A stretch of DNA of 64,000 nucleotides, taken from Thermosynechococcus sp. NK55a. Its GTDB lineage: Bacteria; Cyanobacteriota; Cyanobacteriia; Thermosynechococcales; Thermosynechococcaceae. The DNA is taken from the NCBI RefSeq assembly GCF_000505665.1, contig NC_023033.1, positions 2,198,313 to 2,262,312 of the forward strand, given 5' to 3'. A program made the translations under genes and the position numbers. Below, in pieces: positions 10,339-19,388 of the stretch; the first letter of the stretch is position 1; every line of letters begins with the position of its first letter. Below the pieces are notes generated by a model, which saw nothing but the letters and a program-made list of their open reading frames with translations, ran no database searches and was not told where the DNA came from.

Positions 10339-10876
10339 AATTTGAATTTTGTGAATTTTGCGGGTCAATTTTTTCAATAAACGGGCGAATTTCATTGAGA
10401 TCAATGTAGCGATCAGTGGCGTTGCGCAGTTCCCGCGCAATCATCCCTTCGGTGGAAACAACTGTGATATGGGTGTTTTTGGAACGCAGCAATTCGATCG
10501 CTCGCTCAAAATCACCATCCCCGCTAAAGAGAACTACGCGATCGTACTGACCAACGGTGTTGAACATATCAATCACAATTTCAATGTCTAAATTGGCTTT
10601 TTGGTAGTACTTGCCAAGGGCTTCGTCGTAGTATTCTTTCAACAGCTTTGTGCGCACGGTATAGCCAAGGTTAATGAGCGCATCGCGAAACGAACGCTGA
10701 TCTTGCATATCCTTGAGGCCGGTATACCAAAAGGCATTCACCAATACAATGTTGGGATCACGGGTGAAGAATTCGAGAACACGACGGGGATCGAAAAACC
10801 AGCCGTTTTTCTGCTGGGCATAGAACATATTATTTCCATCGATAAAAATTGAGAGGCGTTCTTGAAGGGGAAGCAT
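10337..10876 (-). CDS. LabA-like NYN domain protein
   Basis: A 179-aa NYN (PIN-like, DUF88) domain protein. Acidic residues expected at the metal site are visible in SIFIDGNNMFYA, in LDIEIVIDMFN and in LFSGDGDFERAIELL. LabA in Synechococcus elongatus acts in negative feedback of the KaiC clock output; other NYN proteins are nucleases. Similarity suggests the LabA group, but whether this copy acts in circadian output is inference. It is convergent with petD, and nothing lies between them except the terminator. Confidence 0.85.
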   Translation of the reverse strand: MLPLQERLSIFIDGNNMFYAQQKNGWFFDPRRVLEFFTRDPNIVLVNAFWYTGLKDMQDQRSFRDALINLGYTVRTKLLKEYYDEALGKYYQKANLDIEIVIDMFNTVGQYDRVVLFSGDGDFERAIELLRSKNTHITVVSTEGMIARELRNATDRYIDLNEIRPFIEKIDPQNSQNSN

Positions 10877-11218
10877 AATTAGGGAGGACCTATGGATCAG
10901 TGAGGTATGTGTAATAGGAGAACAATTGATAGAAGCTTGAATAGGGGATGGGTTTTATAGATTCTCTTGGGAGAGAGCTTAACAGGATTCAAGAGGGGAG
11001 GAGCCAGCCCTTCAACGGGCAACAGGATAAAAAGAAATATACGATAAGTTCTGCGATTGCTAGTAATCAGACAAATAAAAGCTAGCTAACGGTTCAGTGG
11101 GAACACTTTTAAGAAAGAGAAAATATTTATTAATGCTTTTTTAATCACTGCAATCTATTTTAACGGAACTCCATAGGAGATGCTACAGTTTTTCCTTGGC
11201 GATCGCCCCTTACAAGCC
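10877..11218. other. Intergenic stretch with no gene seen
   Basis: About 340 bases, AT-rich in the middle (11100-11165), between two minus-strand genes. No tRNA-like or ORF signal was seen. A short hairpin GCCC-ttcaac-GGGC lies near 11008-11021. It presumably carries the promoter of the LabA-like gene at its left end. An unannotated small RNA cannot be excluded. Confidence 0.4.
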
Positions 11219-11241
11219 CAAAAAGGGGGCAGGGCCCCCCA
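11219..11241 (-). terminator. Rho-independent terminator of the secreted-protein gene at 11266
   Basis: Read on the minus strand, GGGGGGCCCTGCCCCC is followed by TTTTT (11224-11220). The hairpin starts 26 bases after the stop codon at 11266. Confidence 0.65.
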
Positions 11242-11265
11242 ATCGTTAACGCTTTCCAGAAACTG

Positions 11266-11739
11266 TCAATACAGGGCGCGTACTGGCGGAGCTGGCATAG
11301 CTCTTGGGCGGGGTGGGGGGGCAAAGAAGGGCGGCTGCGAGGGTGGCAGCGGCGACTCCACCATCAAATTACAGGGAAAGGGCGTACCGTACATCGAGGT
11401 ACAGAAGGGGCTATCGAGATCACGGGTGCGGACAGGAGGTTGATTGCTTTGCTGATACCACCCATCCTTAGAAACATAGTTGATTCGCTCTGCCCGCTTG
11501 ATGATGTCGTTATCGCGATAGCTAGGAGCACCAAATGTAAAAGCGGCATCGCCAGCGATGGATTCATCCTGCCAGTACCTTTGGCTGTCATCAATGCGTT
11601 CAAAGGCTTGGGGCAAGGTGGGCTGAGTAACCGGGAATTGTTGCGGATTAATGGGTTGGCGGCGGCTTTGGGCAGTTGCCGGAGCGACCACCGCTGCCAA
11701 CATTGCCACGCATACCAGCGGCACAAATTTCATGCCCAT
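11266..11739 (-). CDS. Secreted Pro-rich protein of unknown function
   Basis: A 157-aa protein with a clear signal peptide (hydrophobic core LVCVAMLAAVVAPATA, cleavage after ATA-Q likely), so periplasmic or lumenal. The mature part has an Asp/Tyr/Arg-rich middle (SQRYWQDESIAG, RDNDIIKRAERINYVSKDGW), two cysteines in SPFCTSMYGTPFPCN that could form a disulfide, and a proline-rich tail. I do not recognise the family. A second in-frame ATG is at 11733. A terminator follows. Confidence 0.7.
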   Translation of the reverse strand: MGMKFVPLVCVAMLAAVVAPATAQSRRQPINPQQFPVTQPTLPQAFERIDDSQRYWQDESIAGDAAFTFGAPSYRDNDIIKRAERINYVSKDGWYQQSNQPPVRTRDLDSPFCTSMYGTPFPCNLMVESPLPPSQPPFFAPPPRPRAMPAPPVRALY

Positions 11740-11921
11740 AGGTTCATCTCCATAAGCGTTTTACACTTCGGCAACAGTGATAGGTCTAAAGGGTGTTAGG
11801 TATCCTAGGATTTTTGCTTAAAATTATTCTAGATTGATTCTAAATTGACTGCTCTTGCTGCCGCCAGAAGACTGTGCCGCTTTTTGCAGCGCTGAATGAT
11901 CTCAGGGTTTAGGCCAGTGGA

Positions 11922-13373
11922 ATGCCAGAGGCCGATTTGAAGCCGATACAGGCTGCCCTACAGCAATACTGGGGCTATTCTGAGTTGCGATCGCCCCAAG
12001 CAGAGGTGATGATAGCACTCTTGCAACGACGGGACGCCCTAGTTGTGCTGCCCACAGGAGCGGGCAAAAGTCTCTGTTTTCAGTTGCCAGCAGTGCTTCA
12101 ACGGGGATTGACGCTGGTGGTTTCGCCGCTGCTTGCCCTCATGGAAAATCAGATCACTGAATTGCGGCAACGGGGTCTTGCGGCCGCAGCCTATCACAGT
12201 GAACTGCCCAGCAGCCAACGCCGCCAGATTCTCTCGCACCTAAGGGACTACCGTTTGCTGTATCTTTCGCCGGAGTCCTTATTTTCTAGCCCTCTTTGGC
12301 AGCGCCTCTGTTCAGCAGAAGTGGAACTCAATGGCTTGATTGTGGATGAAGCCCATTGCCTTGTGCAGTGGGGCGATCGCTTTCGACCCGCTTATCGTCG
12401 CTTGGGAACGGTGCGCCCTGCCCTTCGCCAATGTAAACCTCAGCAGCCACCCCTGGCGATCGCTGCCTTTACCGCCACTGCCGATCCCCATGCCCAACGC
12501 ACCCTGATTGAGGTTTTAGGTCTAGAACAGCCTGTACAGATCATTCACAGCCCCTATCGGGCCAATCTCTATTTGGCCGTACGTTCTGTGTGGAGTCGGG
12601 GGTATCGCCGCCATTGTCTCCAGCAATTTCTCAAGCAGCAGGGGAGAACCTGCGGATTGATCTATGCCCGCACCCGCCACGATTGTGAAACCCTTGCCAC
12701 TTGGCTTCAGGAGCAGGGACACCGCAGCAGCGCTTACCATGGCGGACTACCGGCAGTACAGCGACGCCAAATTGAGAGCGATTGGTTGCAGGACAAACTG
12801 CCTTTTGTGGTCTGTACCAATGCCTTTGGTATGGGAGTCAATAAACCCAATGTGCGTTGGATTTGTCACTACCAGCCGCCCCTGCAACTCAGTGAATATC
12901 TCCAAGAGGTGGGACGGGCTGGGCGGGATGGTCAGCCGGCACAGGCACTGGTTTTGGTGAGCGATCGCTGGGGTTTGGATCGCGAAGATCAACAGCGTTG
13001 GTATTTTTTTCAGCGCCAAAGTCAAGACACTTACAATCGCGCCATGGCACTGCAGGCGCAGCTGCCCCTGCGGGGCAATCTTCAGCAACTGCGGCAACAC
13101 TTTCCTGAGGTGGAATTGACCCTGGCATTACTGCATCAACAGGGGGCACTCCGCTGGCAAGACCCCTTTCACTATTGCCGTCAACCCTTGGCACAGGTGC
13201 CACCCCCGCCCAAAGACCCTCAAGAACAGTTGATGCAAGAGTTCCTCTATCAGCGGGGCTGCCGCTGGCAGTTTCTCCTCCAAGCCTTTGGTTTTGCCAC
13301 TGAGGCAAGGGGATTCCACTGTGGCCATTGCGATCGCTGTCGGCCTGCGCACCGCTCCCGCAAAACACTGTAA
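11922..13373 (+). CDS. recQ: RecQ-type ATP-dependent DNA helicase, short form
   Basis: A 3'-5' superfamily 2 helicase of 483 aa. Walker A TGAGKS is at 45-50, DEAH at 142-145, the SAT-like motif is FTATADPH, and the C-terminal helicase half has GRAGRDGQ. A RecQ zinc cluster follows at the end (C in QRGCRW, then HCGHCDRC). The winged-helix RQC and HRDC domains of E. coli RecQ (about 610 aa) are missing, which is common in small cyanobacterial RecQ. A role in recombination repair is inferred from family. It is a single gene. Confidence 0.9.
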   Translation: MPEADLKPIQAALQQYWGYSELRSPQAEVMIALLQRRDALVVLPTGAGKSLCFQLPAVLQRGLTLVVSPLLALMENQITELRQRGLAAAAYHSELPSSQRRQILSHLRDYRLLYLSPESLFSSPLWQRLCSAEVELNGLIVDEAHCLVQWGDRFRPAYRRLGTVRPALRQCKPQQPPLAIAAFTATADPHAQRTLIEVLGLEQPVQIIHSPYRANLYLAVRSVWSRGYRRHCLQQFLKQQGRTCGLIYARTRHDCETLATWLQEQGHRSSAYHGGLPAVQRRQIESDWLQDKLPFVVCTNAFGMGVNKPNVRWICHYQPPLQLSEYLQEVGRAGRDGQPAQALVLVSDRWGLDREDQQRWYFFQRQSQDTYNRAMALQAQLPLRGNLQQLRQHFPEVELTLALLHQQGALRWQDPFHYCRQPLAQVPPPPKDPQEQLMQEFLYQRGCRWQFLLQAFGFATEARGFHCGHCDRCRPAHRSRKTL

Positions 13374-13389
13374 ATTGACAGAGCTGTAT

Positions 13390-13417
13390 CACTGGCACAT
13401 TGTGTACACTGGCACAT
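13390..13417. repeat. Pair of 11-bp direct repeats in front of the FxLYD-like gene
   Basis: CACTGGCACAT occurs at 13390-13400 and again at 13407-13417, 17 bases apart, with the palindrome GTGTACAC (13402-13409) between and partly inside. The pair lies 77 bases before the next start codon. It could be a protein-binding site or chance. Confidence 0.4.
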
Positions 13418-13493
13418 AGAAGGGTAGCTTGACCATTGGTAGGCAAAAGTTTCCCAGCAGTCATTCTGTTGCCACAAAGTAGGGGTTGCGGGC

Positions 13494-14192
13494 ATGGGGC
13501 TACTACAAGTTGAGGAAATTCGCGAAGCACTTCAAGAGGTGCTTTCAGAACACGCCCTTGTTGTGCAAGTCAATCAGTTTCGCAACCAATTAAACATTAT
13601 TTTGAACAAACCCCCCGGCACCGTTGCCCATTATTCTGCCCTAGCGGATCTTCTCAAGTCTCGCTTGGGACAGTTTCACCTCGATGATATTGACCGCATT
13701 AAAATTATTGGCCGCATACAGGGTTCGCCTAAACCCGATTGGGAAGAGGTTATTGATCTGCGCCCTCTCAACCCAGCCCTAGCTGCCCCTGTGTATGCTT
13801 CCTCTGCCCCGTGGGTGGTGGCGATCGCTGCTGGCTTTGTTAGTTTACTGGTGATCTTTAGCTATCACCTTGGTCAGTGGCAGCAACAGCAACGGCTGCA
13901 GCAGTTGATCGAGGGTTCCCTTGGTCAAAAAGGGGTAGTGATGACGGACTTTAAGTGGCACATTGAGGGTGGTACACCGTTTATTGTCGGGGTTCTTAAA
14001 AACTACAGTAAAGACTATTTTCGCCTAGTTCAGGGGGACTTTGAACTCTTTGATCAACGCGGTCAGCAAGTTGGGACCGTGGCGGTACGGGTTTATGGTC
14101 TTGGCCCTGAGGAAACATGGCAATTTCGTGAACCAATAGCCAATCGTCAGGCAATGGGAGTACGGCTAGTAAAATTACAGTCATTCAATTAA
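13494..14192 (+). CDS. Membrane-anchored protein, FxLYD-like outer domain
   Basis: A 232-aa protein. The N-terminal 100 residues are soluble and charged (begins GLLQVEEIREALQEVL) with a cyanobacterial pattern I cannot name. One membrane helix follows at about 103-125 (APWVVAIAAGFVSLLVIF), then a domain with VVMTDFKWHIEGGTPFIVGV and NYSKDYFRLVQGDF that resembles FxLYD-type beta-sandwich domains. Function unknown. A HAD phosphatase gene follows at 10-49 bases. Confidence 0.7.
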   Translation: MGLLQVEEIREALQEVLSEHALVVQVNQFRNQLNIILNKPPGTVAHYSALADLLKSRLGQFHLDDIDRIKIIGRIQGSPKPDWEEVIDLRPLNPALAAPVYASSAPWVVAIAAGFVSLLVIFSYHLGQWQQQQRLQQLIEGSLGQKGVVMTDFKWHIEGGTPFIVGVLKNYSKDYFRLVQGDFELFDQRGQQVGTVAVRVYGLGPEETWQFREPIANRQAMGVRLVKLQSFN

Positions 14193-14241
14193 TGTTTTCC
14201 TAATGTTTAGGTTTCCCCAGCAGGGAGCAATACCGCTTGCT

Positions 14242-15027
14242 ATGGCACACCTTAAAGCCCTGATCTTTGATGTTGATGGCACCTTAGCAGATACGGAGCG
14301 GGATGGCCATCGTGTAGCCTTCAACAAGGCCTTTGCCGCCGCTGGTCTAGATTGGGAATGGGATGTTTCCCTCTATGGTCAACTCCTGGCGGTGGCTGGG
14401 GGCAAGGAGCGGATAAGGTATTACCTTGAGTGCTTTCGTTCCGATTGGCCACGTCCCCAAAATTTGGATGCTCTGATTGCCGATTTACACAAGGCCAAGA
14501 CCCGCTATTATACCGAGCTATTGGCGGAAGGGGCTATTCCCCTGCGGCCGGGGGTGAAACGGCTCCTCACTGAAGCCCGTGAAGCAGGATTACGTTTGGC
14601 GATCGCCACCACGACCACCCCTGCCAATGTTACTGCACTCCTTGAAAATACGCTCGCTCCTGATGGCGTCAGGTGGTTTGAGATAATCGCTGCTGGGGAT
14701 GTGGTTCCAGCCAAGAAACCTGCGCCCGACATTTACTTCTACACACTTGAAAAGATGCGTCTCTCACCCCAAGAGTGCCTTGCCTTTGAGGATTCGGCCA
14801 ATGGAATTCAGGCCGCCACCGCCAGTCGCCTAGCGACCATTATCACGATTACCGACTACACCAAGGATCATGATTTTCGTGATGCAGCACTTGTCTTGGA
14901 TTGCCTAGGGGAACCGGACTATCCCTTTCAGGTTCTGCGTGGTGAGGTGGGTTGGACAACCTATGTGGATGTGCCCCTATTGCGATCGCTGCACCAGCAG
15001 TGGACAAGCACGTTGAGTCAGCGATAA
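14242..15027 (+). CDS. HAD-superfamily phosphatase, CbbY-like
   Basis: The product is 261 aa from ATG 14242 (MAHLKALIFDVDGTLADTE). An in-frame ATG at 14203 would add 13 residues ahead of the motif I strand, so the later start is preferred. HAD motif I is DVDGT, motif II is the IATTTTPANV stretch, motif III the lysine in PAKKPAPDIY, and motif IV FEDSANGIQAA. CbbY of the Calvin-cycle context removes xylulose-1,5-bisphosphate, an inhibitor of Rubisco; the same role here is inferred from resemblance. It has a helical cap domain of the beta-phosphoglucomutase type. Confidence 0.85.
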   Translation: MAHLKALIFDVDGTLADTERDGHRVAFNKAFAAAGLDWEWDVSLYGQLLAVAGGKERIRYYLECFRSDWPRPQNLDALIADLHKAKTRYYTELLAEGAIPLRPGVKRLLTEAREAGLRLAIATTTTPANVTALLENTLAPDGVRWFEIIAAGDVVPAKKPAPDIYFYTLEKMRLSPQECLAFEDSANGIQAATASRLATIITITDYTKDHDFRDAALVLDCLGEPDYPFQVLRGEVGWTTYVDVPLLRSLHQQWTSTLSQR

Positions 15028-15089
15028 TTTTCTGGCCACAGCGTTTTACATTGAATATTACCCCCTTAGTCTGAGGAGGAAGGAACATA

Positions 15090-15371
15090 ATGTACACAAT
15101 TGATTTAGTTCTGCGTCATGTCCCCATGCCCGTCAGTATTGAACGCAAGGAAAGTGCAGCAGCGACGGCGGCCTATCAGCAAATTCAGCAGGCCATGGCC
15201 AGTGGTACCCCAACTGTCCTCGAACTGACGTGCGATCGCCAAGTGGGCAAAAAGTTAACGGTGCTCACCTCAGAAATTGTGGCCGTGCAAATGGCTGATA
15301 AGGATGCTCCCTCCAGTGTCACTAGTCGTGGCGGATTCTTTGCTCAATTGGTGCAGCAAACCAGCAACTAA
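15090..15371 (+). CDS. Small cyanobacterial protein of unknown function
   Basis: A 93-aa protein beginning MYTIDLVLRHVPMPVSIERK, with a mixed alpha/beta composition, no signal peptide and no membrane helix. GAGGAAGGAA precedes the ATG at good spacing. The C-terminal segment after residue 75 is probably disordered. I know of no function; cyanobacterial proteins of this type are conserved but uncharacterised. It stands alone between the HAD gene and a secreted protein. Confidence 0.7.
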   Translation: MYTIDLVLRHVPMPVSIERKESAAATAAYQQIQQAMASGTPTVLELTCDRQVGKKLTVLTSEIVAVQMADKDAPSSVTSRGGFFAQLVQQTSN

Positions 15372-15521
15372 GGGAAAGTCTCTCAATAAAGCTGAGTTTT
15401 TCTTGGCCATGGTGATTCTTTGCCGTTAGGATACTAAGCAGACTGATCCGTAGGGGAACGTGAAGCGAATCCTCCCCGTCTGAAAGTCAGGTATCTGTGG
15501 TGTCGTGTAATAGGGTTGTCT

Positions 15522-16088
15522 ATGGTGAAGCGTTTCCTACCGGTTCTGATTCTGTTGGGGTGTAGTCTGGGTCCTGTGACCCCTGCCCTTGTGCGTGCCC
15601 AAGCCAATCAGGGCTTTACGTTTACCTGGGGTGACGGGCCCAGTGGCCGACAGCAGTTGCAATACCACTTAGATAACGGCACCCCCGGTTTTATGGGCGA
15701 TCGCTATTGGCTGCGTCTGGGTCAGCAAAAAGTGGCCATCAACCGCATTAATATCACCTATCCTGACTATTACACCGGCATCATTGATCCTAAAGGCATT
15801 GAAGTGCGCATCGGGGGTAATCGCGGCAACAGCTTCTTCCAGTTTCGCCGTGACCTGGGTCAGAAAATCCCACTTGCTGAAGTGTCCGTTGATCCCGATA
15901 ATCGCGTCATTGACATTGTGCCTGCGGAAGTAATTCCGGCCGGAACCCCCGTACAGGTGATCCTCAACAATGTCCGCAACCCCAACAATGGCGGCATGTA
16001 CTATTTCAATGCCCGCATTGGTTCCCCCGGTGATATTCCCTTGATGCGCTACGTTGGCACTTGGATTCTCAGTATTGCCAACAACTGA
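15522..16088 (+). CDS. Secreted DUF2808-like protein
   Basis: The product is 188 aa from ATG 15522 (MVKRFLPVLILLGCS); a TTG start at 15516 is less likely. A signal peptide ends near RAQA at residues 26-29. The mature domain of about 160 residues is beta-rich, with YLRLGQ-like and INRINITYPDYY segments and a conserved ending YVGTWILSI, consistent with DUF2808 proteins, which are periplasmic or cell-envelope proteins in cyanobacteria. Function unknown. It is on the same strand as the decayed acyltransferase that follows. Confidence 0.75.
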   Translation: MVKRFLPVLILLGCSLGPVTPALVRAQANQGFTFTWGDGPSGRQQLQYHLDNGTPGFMGDRYWLRLGQQKVAINRINITYPDYYTGIIDPKGIEVRIGGNRGNSFFQFRRDLGQKIPLAEVSVDPDNRVIDIVPAEVIPAGTPVQVILNNVRNPNNGGMYYFNARIGSPGDIPLMRYVGTWILSIANN

Positions 16089-16182
16089 TAACCCCCCTTG
16101 GTTTGCCAATTGACTTGCCAATTTGCGAACTGCTTAGCCCTCCCTGGCAAGAGGGGGGCGATCGCCCTAGGTTAGTCTTTGT

Positions 16183-16895
16183 GTGTTACAGCCGGGTCAC
16201 GCTTCAGGCCAGATGCAAGATTCTGTCAAGTCTGCTCTCCTCACTCCTCTGATGGACCGTCTGGTGGGGGATTTTGGCCTGCGGCGCTATATTCGTACCC
16301 TTCGGGTGCAAGGGCAGGAGCAGGTGCCCAAAAGTGGTCCAGTGATCTTGATCCCCAACCATCGTTCCCGCTGGGATGCGCTGATTATTCCCTATGTTAC
16401 TGGGCGGCGGGTGAGTGGGCGCGACCTCTACTCCATGGTCTCCCACGATGAGATGTTGGGACTGCAGGGCAGGGTGATTGGTCAGTGTGGCGGTTTTCCC
16501 GTCAATGCCCAAGCGCCTTCGCTGAGTGCGTTGCGTAGGGGTGTGGAACTTCTGCGGTAGAGGCAAGCCTGGGCGGTGTTCCCTGAGGGGAATATCTTTT
16601 GGGATTGCTAGACCCTCAAGCCGGGGTTGGCTCGCTTGGCCCTTCAAGCGGCCCAGCACTGTGAACAAGCAATCCAGATTCTGCCAATTTTACTCGATGA
16701 TGCTCAGCCCTACCCGCAGTGGGGAAGTGAGGTCAAGGTATCATTGGTGCTCCCTTGAGTACTGGCAATGACGATGCCAGCTGCCCAAAAAGTGCTGCCT
16801 AACAACTGACCAGTGATCTCTTTAGAAGACTGCAGCAGCTCCAAAGCTCCAACAGGGGCGATCGCTCCTGTGTTTTGCTGAGACCTCAAACTTGA
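16183..16895 (+). pseudogene. Decayed 1-acylglycerol-3-phosphate acyltransferase (PlsC family)
   Basis: The first 125 codons encode a good PlsC-type N-terminal half: NHRSRWD (the HX4D catalytic motif) and GGFPVN. TAG then interrupts at 16558. Without changing frame the family sequence goes on (QAWAVFPEGNIF, the EG-motif), is stopped again by TAG at 16609, and continues as LKPGLARLALQAAQ and VKVS. A one-base shift near 16750 moves the frame, TAA follows at 16800, and the C-terminal QLTSDLFRRLQQLQ ends at TGA 16893-16895. Three nonsense codons plus a frameshift in recognisable sequence mean a recent pseudogene. An intact relative lies immediately downstream on the other strand. Confidence 0.88.
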
Positions 16896-16901
16896 ATCCC
16901 C

Positions 16902-18275
16902 CTAAGCTTCCGTAGGCACAATTAAGGCTTCAAATTGCTGGCGAATCTGATCAGTCACTTCCTTCACGGCTTGCCGTGCCCCCTGGCGATCGCGCCGATA
17001 CAGAGGCCAATAGCTCTCTAAATCGAGAGGCTCTCCGACACTCAGGCGCACCTGCCGCAAACCCACCAAGCGATTCAGATTCGGGCTTTTTCCCTCTAGC
17101 CAATCCAACGTGCGCCAGAGAATCAGCACTACATCTGCAAAGCGATTAATCGTGAATTTCTCGCGGATATAGCTACCCGTAATTGAGGTAAATCGCTCCG
17201 CAAGACGCATATGACGCAATCGCACATTGGCTTCCTCGGCCAACCAATCGGCTAAGCAGCGCTCTACACTAGAAAGTTGTGCCAAATCACTGCGAAACAT
17301 CCGTTCCCAAGCAGCCTGCTCAATGCGTCGGCAGCGACTGACAAAATCTGCACTGGGCTTAAGACCAAAGTAGGACTCCGCCACCACAAGGGCACTGTTG
17401 AGGAGTCGCTGAATTCGTGCTGCCAATTTAGCATTGGGGGAGTCAAAGGGGGGCAGTTCGGGAAAATCTTGACCATAGGAGGTAGCATAAAAGGCCTCTA
17501 GGCGGTCCAAAAGGTGCATTGCTAAATTCAGCAGGCGGCGGTAGAGGTCGTCTGGCTGGGTATGCTGAGAATCTGTAGGGCACCCAAGGCGGTTCTCCAG
17601 TTGTGCCATTAGCTTTGCCATGCGCTCCCAAGAGGGCTGACTGAGGCTGTACTGAATGCCGATGGGCAGAATGACCACAGGCAGCGATCGCCCCGCCTTA
17701 GCCAAATCTTCCAGACACCAAAATCCCAATTGTGCCACCCCCGGCTCTAAAGGTGCGACCAGTTCGTTGTGTTCATTCGTTGCTCCCTCCGGCGCTGCCG
17801 CTAGGGGAAATCGTCCCCCTACAAGTAACTCCCGCGCCGATCGCAGGGCTTGGCTGTCGAGCTTACCGCGCATGATTGAAATCCCCCCCAACCGTGAAAA
17901 GAGCCAACCAATCTGGGCCCCTGCCCAGAGGGGAATCCCGCGATCGTAGAGAAAATACCCATTTGTGGGGGGACGCAAGCGAATGCCCAGCCGCCGTGCT
18001 GTTTGCGGCAGGAGATGCCACATCAAATAGCCCATGACCAACGGATCATCCGTACAGGGATGGCGAAAGGCAATGAGGAGCCGTACCTGTCCCTGCTGAA
18101 ACTGCTGGTAATAACGGGCAAGGGTCTCCACATTTACCCCTTCAACCCGCTGGAGCCCAAGACCATACCGAATATAGAGGGGCAGGAGTCTTGCCACTGT
18201 CCACCAGACGGGGTAGCTAAACCGCTGGGGGAGAAAATGCAACGGAGGTTGGGCAGTTGTAACTACACTGGACAT
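16902..18275 (-). CDS. Glycerolipid acyltransferase-like protein (PlsC/LPLAT fold)
   Basis: A 457-aa protein. The catalytic HX4D motif is HPCTDD (about residues 72-77), with a later block APEGATNE corresponding to the EG-motif, so it should transfer acyl chains to lysophospholipid or a related alcohol. The C-terminal 250 residues extend well beyond a minimal PlsC (about 240 aa) and are helical, with no motif I recognise. The type is common in cyanobacteria. It ends seven bases from the pseudogene of the same superfamily, so it could supply the lost activity; that is inference. Confidence 0.8.
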   Translation of the reverse strand: MSSVVTTAQPPLHFLPQRFSYPVWWTVARLLPLYIRYGLGLQRVEGVNVETLARYYQQFQQGQVRLLIAFRHPCTDDPLVMGYLMWHLLPQTARRLGIRLRPPTNGYFLYDRGIPLWAGAQIGWLFSRLGGISIMRGKLDSQALRSARELLVGGRFPLAAAPEGATNEHNELVAPLEPGVAQLGFWCLEDLAKAGRSLPVVILPIGIQYSLSQPSWERMAKLMAQLENRLGCPTDSQHTQPDDLYRRLLNLAMHLLDRLEAFYATSYGQDFPELPPFDSPNAKLAARIQRLLNSALVVAESYFGLKPSADFVSRCRRIEQAAWERMFRSDLAQLSSVERCLADWLAEEANVRLRHMRLAERFTSITGSYIREKFTINRFADVVLILWRTLDWLEGKSPNLNRLVGLRQVRLSVGEPLDLESYWPLYRRDRQGARQAVKEVTDQIRQQFEALIVPTEA

Positions 18276-18299
18276 CCGGCAAGCTCCTCAGGGCAACGG

Positions 18300-19199
18300 C
18301 TAAACTGAGGCAGTGGCCAACTCGGCAATTAACTGCTCTAACATCGGCTGATCCGCCCAATAGACAGCGTTACAGAACTGACAGGTGGCTTCTGCCTTTG
18401 CCTCTGTGGCTAGGATATCTCTTAATTCTGCCTCCCCTAGGAGCTTGAGTGCCCCTAACATCCGTTCGTGGGAACAGCCACAGTGAAAGCGCACCATTTG
18501 CCGTTGGGGCAAGATGTGCAAATCCATATCCCCTAAGAGTTCCTGAAAGATCTCTGGCAGTGTCCGCCCTGCCTGTAGCAGTGGGGTAAAGCCCTTAAGA
18601 TTGGCCACCCGTTGTTCGAGGGTCGCGATCAGGTGTTCATCATTGGCGGCTTTGGGTAGCACCTGTAACATCAACCCACCGGCGGCAGTTACCCCCGCCT
18701 CTTCGACAAAAACACCCAATATCAGGGCGGAGGGGGTTTGCTCTGAGGTGGCGAGGTAGTAGGTGATATCTTCAGCAATTTCGCCGGAGACTAGCTCCAC
18801 TGTGCTGGAATAGGGGTAGCCGTAGCCAAGATCGTGGATGACGTAGAGATATCCCCGATGGCCCACCGCCGCCCCCACATCCAATTTGCCCTTGGCATTG
18901 GGGGGCAGTTCAACACTAGGGTACTGCACATAGCCGCGAACTGTGCCATCGGCACCGGCATCGGCAAAAATGGTTCCTAGGGGACCGTTGCCCTGAATGC
19001 GCACGTTCACCCGTGCTTGGGGCTGCTTGAAACTGGAGGCAAGGATTAAGCCTGCGGCCATGGTTCGTCCCAGCGCCGCTGTGGCCACGTAGGACAGTTG
19101 GTGACGTTTGCGGGCTTCATCAGTGAGTTGAGTGGTAATGACACCGACGGCACGGATGCCTTCGGCCGCAGCAGTTGCTCGCAAGAGAAAATCGGCCAT
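18300..19199 (-). CDS. hslO: Redox-regulated chaperone Hsp33
   Basis: A holdase chaperone that is activated by oxidation of a zinc-bound cysteine cluster. The product is 299 aa from ATG 19199 (MADFLLRATAAAEG); the open frame reaches much further upstream but that part has no similarity. The four zinc cysteines are in HCGCSHERM and CQFC near the C terminus. The family core GPLGTIFADAGADGTVRGYV is intact. It is transcribed divergently from mazG across 190 bases. Confidence 0.95.
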   Translation of the reverse strand: MADFLLRATAAAEGIRAVGVITTQLTDEARKRHQLSYVATAALGRTMAAGLILASSFKQPQARVNVRIQGNGPLGTIFADAGADGTVRGYVQYPSVELPPNAKGKLDVGAAVGHRGYLYVIHDLGYGYPYSSTVELVSGEIAEDITYYLATSEQTPSALILGVFVEEAGVTAAGGLMLQVLPKAANDEHLIATLEQRVANLKGFTPLLQAGRTLPEIFQELLGDMDLHILPQRQMVRFHCGCSHERMLGALKLLGEAELRDILATEAKAEATCQFCNAVYWADQPMLEQLIAELATASV

Positions 19200-19388
19200 G
19201 TTCAACCTACGAAATGTTTTGTTACATTTAGTGTGACATACTCCCACCGCTGACCAGAGCAAAATGGGGCAAAAAACCTTCAATCCTGCCTTTGGTGATC
19301 GATCCAGTCCAGCTAGCCATGTGGTTAAGACGGGGGAGACCCCTAGCACTGGGGCCAGAAAATTGGCGATGATAGGCAAGCAATAGTC

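Noticed and set aside
16558-16611. TAG readthrough or recoding in the PlsC gene
   Set aside because: A TAA and a frameshift follow further on, which recoding of TAG would not repair; decay is the simpler reading.
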